From Candidatus Saccharimonadota bacterium (GTDB taxonomy: Bacteria > Patescibacteriota > Saccharimonadia > Saccharimonadales > Saccharimonadaceae), in assembly GCA_003545655.1 (NCBI GenBank), contig DODJ01000008.1, forward strand, positions 1 through 8,349: a stretch of DNA of 8,349 nucleotides. Reading direction: 5' to 3'. The notes under the pieces are model-generated. The model saw nothing but the letters and a program-made list of their open reading frames with translations, had not been told where the DNA came from and made no database searches. Position numbers and translations under genes: made by a program. Of this stretch, positions 6,828 through 8,349 are shown piece by piece; position 1 is the first letter of the stretch, and the number at the start of each line of letters is the position of its first letter.

Positions 6828-7084
6828 TATTTAGTTCCTTTCTTTCCAGAGAACTTCTTAATATACTTACTTACCATTTCAGCAACAAGCATAGGAGATG
6901 TCAAGCGAGTAACATTCGTTACCGCTGTATCAATATGGTCTACTGTATTTTGTGCCGACTTCGTTATCCTCCGTATCTCTGAGGTGAGCTTAATGAGATA
7001 TATGCCTAAAATAATAGCAACCACCAAAAATATCGACAACGTAACCGATAGGATGATGACAAGAATTTCTGCTGCGTTTTCCAT
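6827..7084 (-). CDS. Small membrane protein, DUF948/YtxG-like
   Basis: An 85-residue protein: N-terminal transmembrane helix at about 5-32 (ILVIILSVTLSIFLVVAIIL and onward), then a polar stretch with heptad-like hydrophobic spacing (LTSEIRRITKSAQNTVDHID..., about 34-75) that could form a coiled coil, and a basic C-terminus ending KKFSGKKGTK. This plan matches the DUF948 (YtxG) family, and in Bacillus YtxG is encoded directly before YtxH as here, which strengthens the assignment; sequence similarity alone is modest. It is the first gene of the operon, with a consensus promoter and Shine-Dalgarno. Function unknown; a membrane-anchored cytoplasmic coil is inferred. Confidence 0.8.
   Translation of the reverse strand: MENAAEILVIILSVTLSIFLVVAIILGIYLIKLTSEIRRITKSAQNTVDHIDTAVTNVTRLTSPMLVAEMVSKYIKKFSGKKGTK
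6835..6841 (-). promoter_or_regulatory. Shine-Dalgarno site of the YtxH gene
   Basis: AAAGGAA on the minus strand, 7 nt before the ATG at 6827 and inside the last codons of the upstream gene. It fixes the start at 6827 and supports reinitiation at the TAATG junction. Confidence 0.75.
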
Positions 7085-7090
7085 AGTATG

Positions 7091-7098
7091 TTTCCTTT
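7091..7098 (-). promoter_or_regulatory. Shine-Dalgarno site of the first operon gene
   Basis: AAAGGAAA on the minus strand, 6 nt before the ATG at 7084 (8 nt counting from the AAAGGA core). Together with the upstream promoter it makes this a conventional leadered gene, in contrast to the other transcription units here. Confidence 0.75.
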
Positions 7099-7118
7099 TT
7101 GATTTAGCGTCTAGCCCT

Positions 7119-7145
7119 ATTATACGCTATTTGCCATTATGTCAA
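7119..7145 (-). promoter_or_regulatory. Consensus promoter of the YtxG-like/YtxH/DUF5665 operon
   Basis: On the minus strand a perfect TTGACA (7145-7140) and a perfect TATAAT (7124-7119) are separated by 15 bp, shorter than the optimal 17. TTGTTG, 3 bp further upstream, would give 18 bp. The expected start is near 7112-7111, leaving a leader of about 27 nt with a Shine-Dalgarno. It lies in the 68 bp gap after gatB, so the operon need not depend on the gatB transcript. Confidence 0.8.
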
Positions 7146-7152
7146 CAACGGG

Positions 7153-8349
7153 CTATAAGCCTAACTGTTTGCGAATGAGCTGCTGAGCTAAGGCGGGGTT
7201 TGCTTTACCTTGAGACCGTTTCATTACTTGCCCTACAAGGAAACCAATAGCCTTCCCTTGACCTGCTTTGATATCTACAATCGACTGTTGACTTGCAGGA
7301 TCTGCCAGTACCTCTTCGACAATCGCCAATACCGCACCCTCATCGCTTACCTGGAGAAGATTCTTTTCAGTAGCGATTTCGCGAGGTGTTTTTTCGCTCG
7401 TAAGTAAGGCCTGAAACACTTCCTTCGCAGCAGTACTTGAGAGTTCATTTTTAGTAACCATCTCGGCTAGCTCGCCGTACCCCTCTGGAGCAAAGTTGCT
7501 CGCAATTACTGCCGCGTCATCATTAGTAGTACTCACTGCACTAGCGAACCAGTGCGCTACCCGACGCGCTGCGTCGTTGCCAAACCCTTGCTGCACAGCG
7601 TCAACGAGCACAGCATAGCTTTGTGTATCAAGGAGTGCTTCAACCACCGAGCGATCAAGAGTAAGGCCTTCCCATTGAGTACGGTAGTACTCTGGTAGTA
7701 TCGGAACTTCCGCCTGGATAGCAGCAATCTCGCCGCCACTAAGGACTATCGGTGGAATATCGGGGTCGGGCATGTAGCGGTAATCTTGCGCGTCTTCTTT
7801 ACTACGCTGTGAACTGGTTTTACCGGTAGCATCATCCCACCCGCGGGTTTCTTGTATTACCACACCGCCCTTTTCCAAGAGTGCGACTTGACGCTCAAAT
7901 TCATACAAGGCAGCGCGCTCAACGCTCCTAAATGAATTAAGATTTTTCACTTCAGCGCGTGTGCCTAACTCAGTGGCGCCCTTTTTAGCAACTGAAATAT
8001 TCACATCAAAGCGCATATTACCATGGTACAAATTACCGAGTGTTACCCCCGAGTACGTCATGAGCCGATGGAGTTCCACGGCATATGCCTTTGCCTCTGC
8101 AGCTGAATGTATATCTGGTTCTGAGACGATTTCAATAAGAGGGGTGCCTGCACGATTTAGGTCTACGAGACTGTAATCCCCATGATGAGTAAGTTTACCC
8201 GCATCCTCTTCGAGGTGCGCATGGTGCAAGCGCACTGTCACCGTAGAGCCATCATCAAGAGGAGCAACTACTTTTCCGCCAAGTATAATTGGTTGATACA
8301 TCTGACTAATTTGATAGCCCTTGGGAAGATCAGGATAAAAATAGTGTTT
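7153..8349 (-). CDS. gatB: Asp-tRNA(Asn)/Glu-tRNA(Gln) amidotransferase subunit B, 5' end outside window
   Basis: Subunit B of GatCAB, which phosphorylates and amidates Glu-tRNA(Gln) and often Asp-tRNA(Asn) in the cytoplasm; B holds the kinase/transamidase site and the tRNA-binding tail. The 398 visible codons run from KHYFYPDLPKGYQISQ at the right edge to the TAG at 7155-7153; family members are about 475-480 residues, so roughly 75-80 N-terminal residues are missing. Landmarks: HLEEDAGK, the signature VDLNRAGTPLIEIVSEPDI, GNMRFDVNISV, EVKNLNSFR and SQRSKEDAQDYRYMPDPDIPP in the catalytic cradle; the C-terminal YqeY-like tail ends GKAIGFLVGQVMKRSQGKANP. An internal Met (MYQP) at 8301 is not the start, because conserved sequence continues upstream in frame. 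Presence of gatB implies indirect Gln-tRNA (or Asn-tRNA) synthesis; gatA and gatC would be expected upstream to the right. Confidence 0.97.
   Translation of the reverse strand, partial: KHYFYPDLPKGYQISQMYQPIILGGKVVAPLDDGSTVTVRLHHAHLEEDAGKLTHHGDYSLVDLNRAGTPLIEIVSEPDIHSAAEAKAYAVELHRLMTYSGVTLGNLYHGNMRFDVNISVAKKGATELGTRAEVKNLNSFRSVERAALYEFERQVALLEKGGVVIQETRGWDDATGKTSSQRSKEDAQDYRYMPDPDIPPIVLSGGEIAAIQAEVPILPEYYRTQWEGLTLDRSVVEALLDTQSYAVLVDAVQQGFGNDAARRVAHWFASAVSTTNDDAAVIASNFAPEGYGELAEMVTKNELSSTAAKEVFQALLTSEKTPREIATEKNLLQVSDEGAVLAIVEEVLADPASQQSIVDIKAGQGKAIGFLVGQVMKRSQGKANPALAQQLIRKQLGL

Noticed and set aside
7112..7155. Inverted repeat TAGCCC/GGGCTA flanking the operon promoter
   Set aside because: Arms are only 6 bp and 32 nt apart, with no T-run; chance is likely. 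It could be an operator, but there is no second copy or known motif.
7153..8301. Treating the internal Met at 8301 as the gatB start
   Set aside because: The conserved GatB sequence YFYPDLPKGYQISQ continues upstream in frame to the window edge, so the gene is truncated by the window.
1..8349. Alternative genetic code (UGA as Gly)
   Set aside because: Conserved glycines are GGN codons and long genes have no in-frame TGA.
1..8349. Mobile element, phage, CRISPR or defence island
   Set aside because: No transposase, integrase, direct repeat array or defence-type protein is seen; every gene is a core, pilus or small envelope gene.

Overview
The window looks like a chromosomal piece of a Patescibacterium (CPR), most probably Saccharibacteria (TM7). 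The lineage call is an inference from protein style: a prepilin with the leader/helix pattern GFTIVELLIVIVVIAILAAI fused to a LamG domain, a DUF5665 protein, a PilB of the lineage's usual form, and a compact mid-GC layout with almost no spacer DNA. The code is standard: full-length conserved genes contain no in-frame TGA, which argues against the UGA=Gly lineages (Gracilibacteria, Absconditabacteria).

Layout, left to right. (1) 1-894, minus: 5' part of a type IV pilus assembly ATPase (PilB/GspE family), cut by the left edge just after Walker A. (2) 949-1461, plus: a small SpoU/TrmH-family RNA 2'-O-methyltransferase, divergent from pilB. (3) 1440-2426, minus: a prepilin whose body carries a C-terminal LamG/concanavalin-like domain; its 3' end overlaps trmH tail to tail by 22 bp. 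(4) 2475-6200, minus: dnaE, the replicative DNA polymerase III alpha subunit, with a complete PHP metal site and a clamp-binding motif. (5) 7084-6237, minus: three small membrane-associated proteins in an apparent operon (DUF948/YtxG-like, YtxH, DUF5665). (6) 7153-8349, minus: gatB, cut by the right edge. No stretch over 300 bases lacks a gene; the longest spacer is 68 bp (7085-7152) and holds a clear promoter. I saw no rRNA, tRNA, CRISPR, insertion sequence or convincing intrinsic terminator.

The functional themes are replication (dnaE), translation quality (gatB for Gln/Asn-tRNA, trmH for RNA modification), envelope (the small-protein operon) and surface attachment or motility (pilB and the LamG prepilin). 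The most interesting regulatory pattern is that trmH and the prepilin have extended -10 elements exactly 7 nt before the ATG, dnaE has TATACT 10 nt before its ATG, and pilB has a weaker candidate 8 nt before. These predict leaderless or nearly leaderless mRNAs, whereas the envelope operon has a normal promoter, a leader of about 27 nt and Shine-Dalgarno sites. The most interesting protein is the LamG-fused prepilin, a candidate pilus-borne adhesin. I did not find an unmistakable new multi-gene system.
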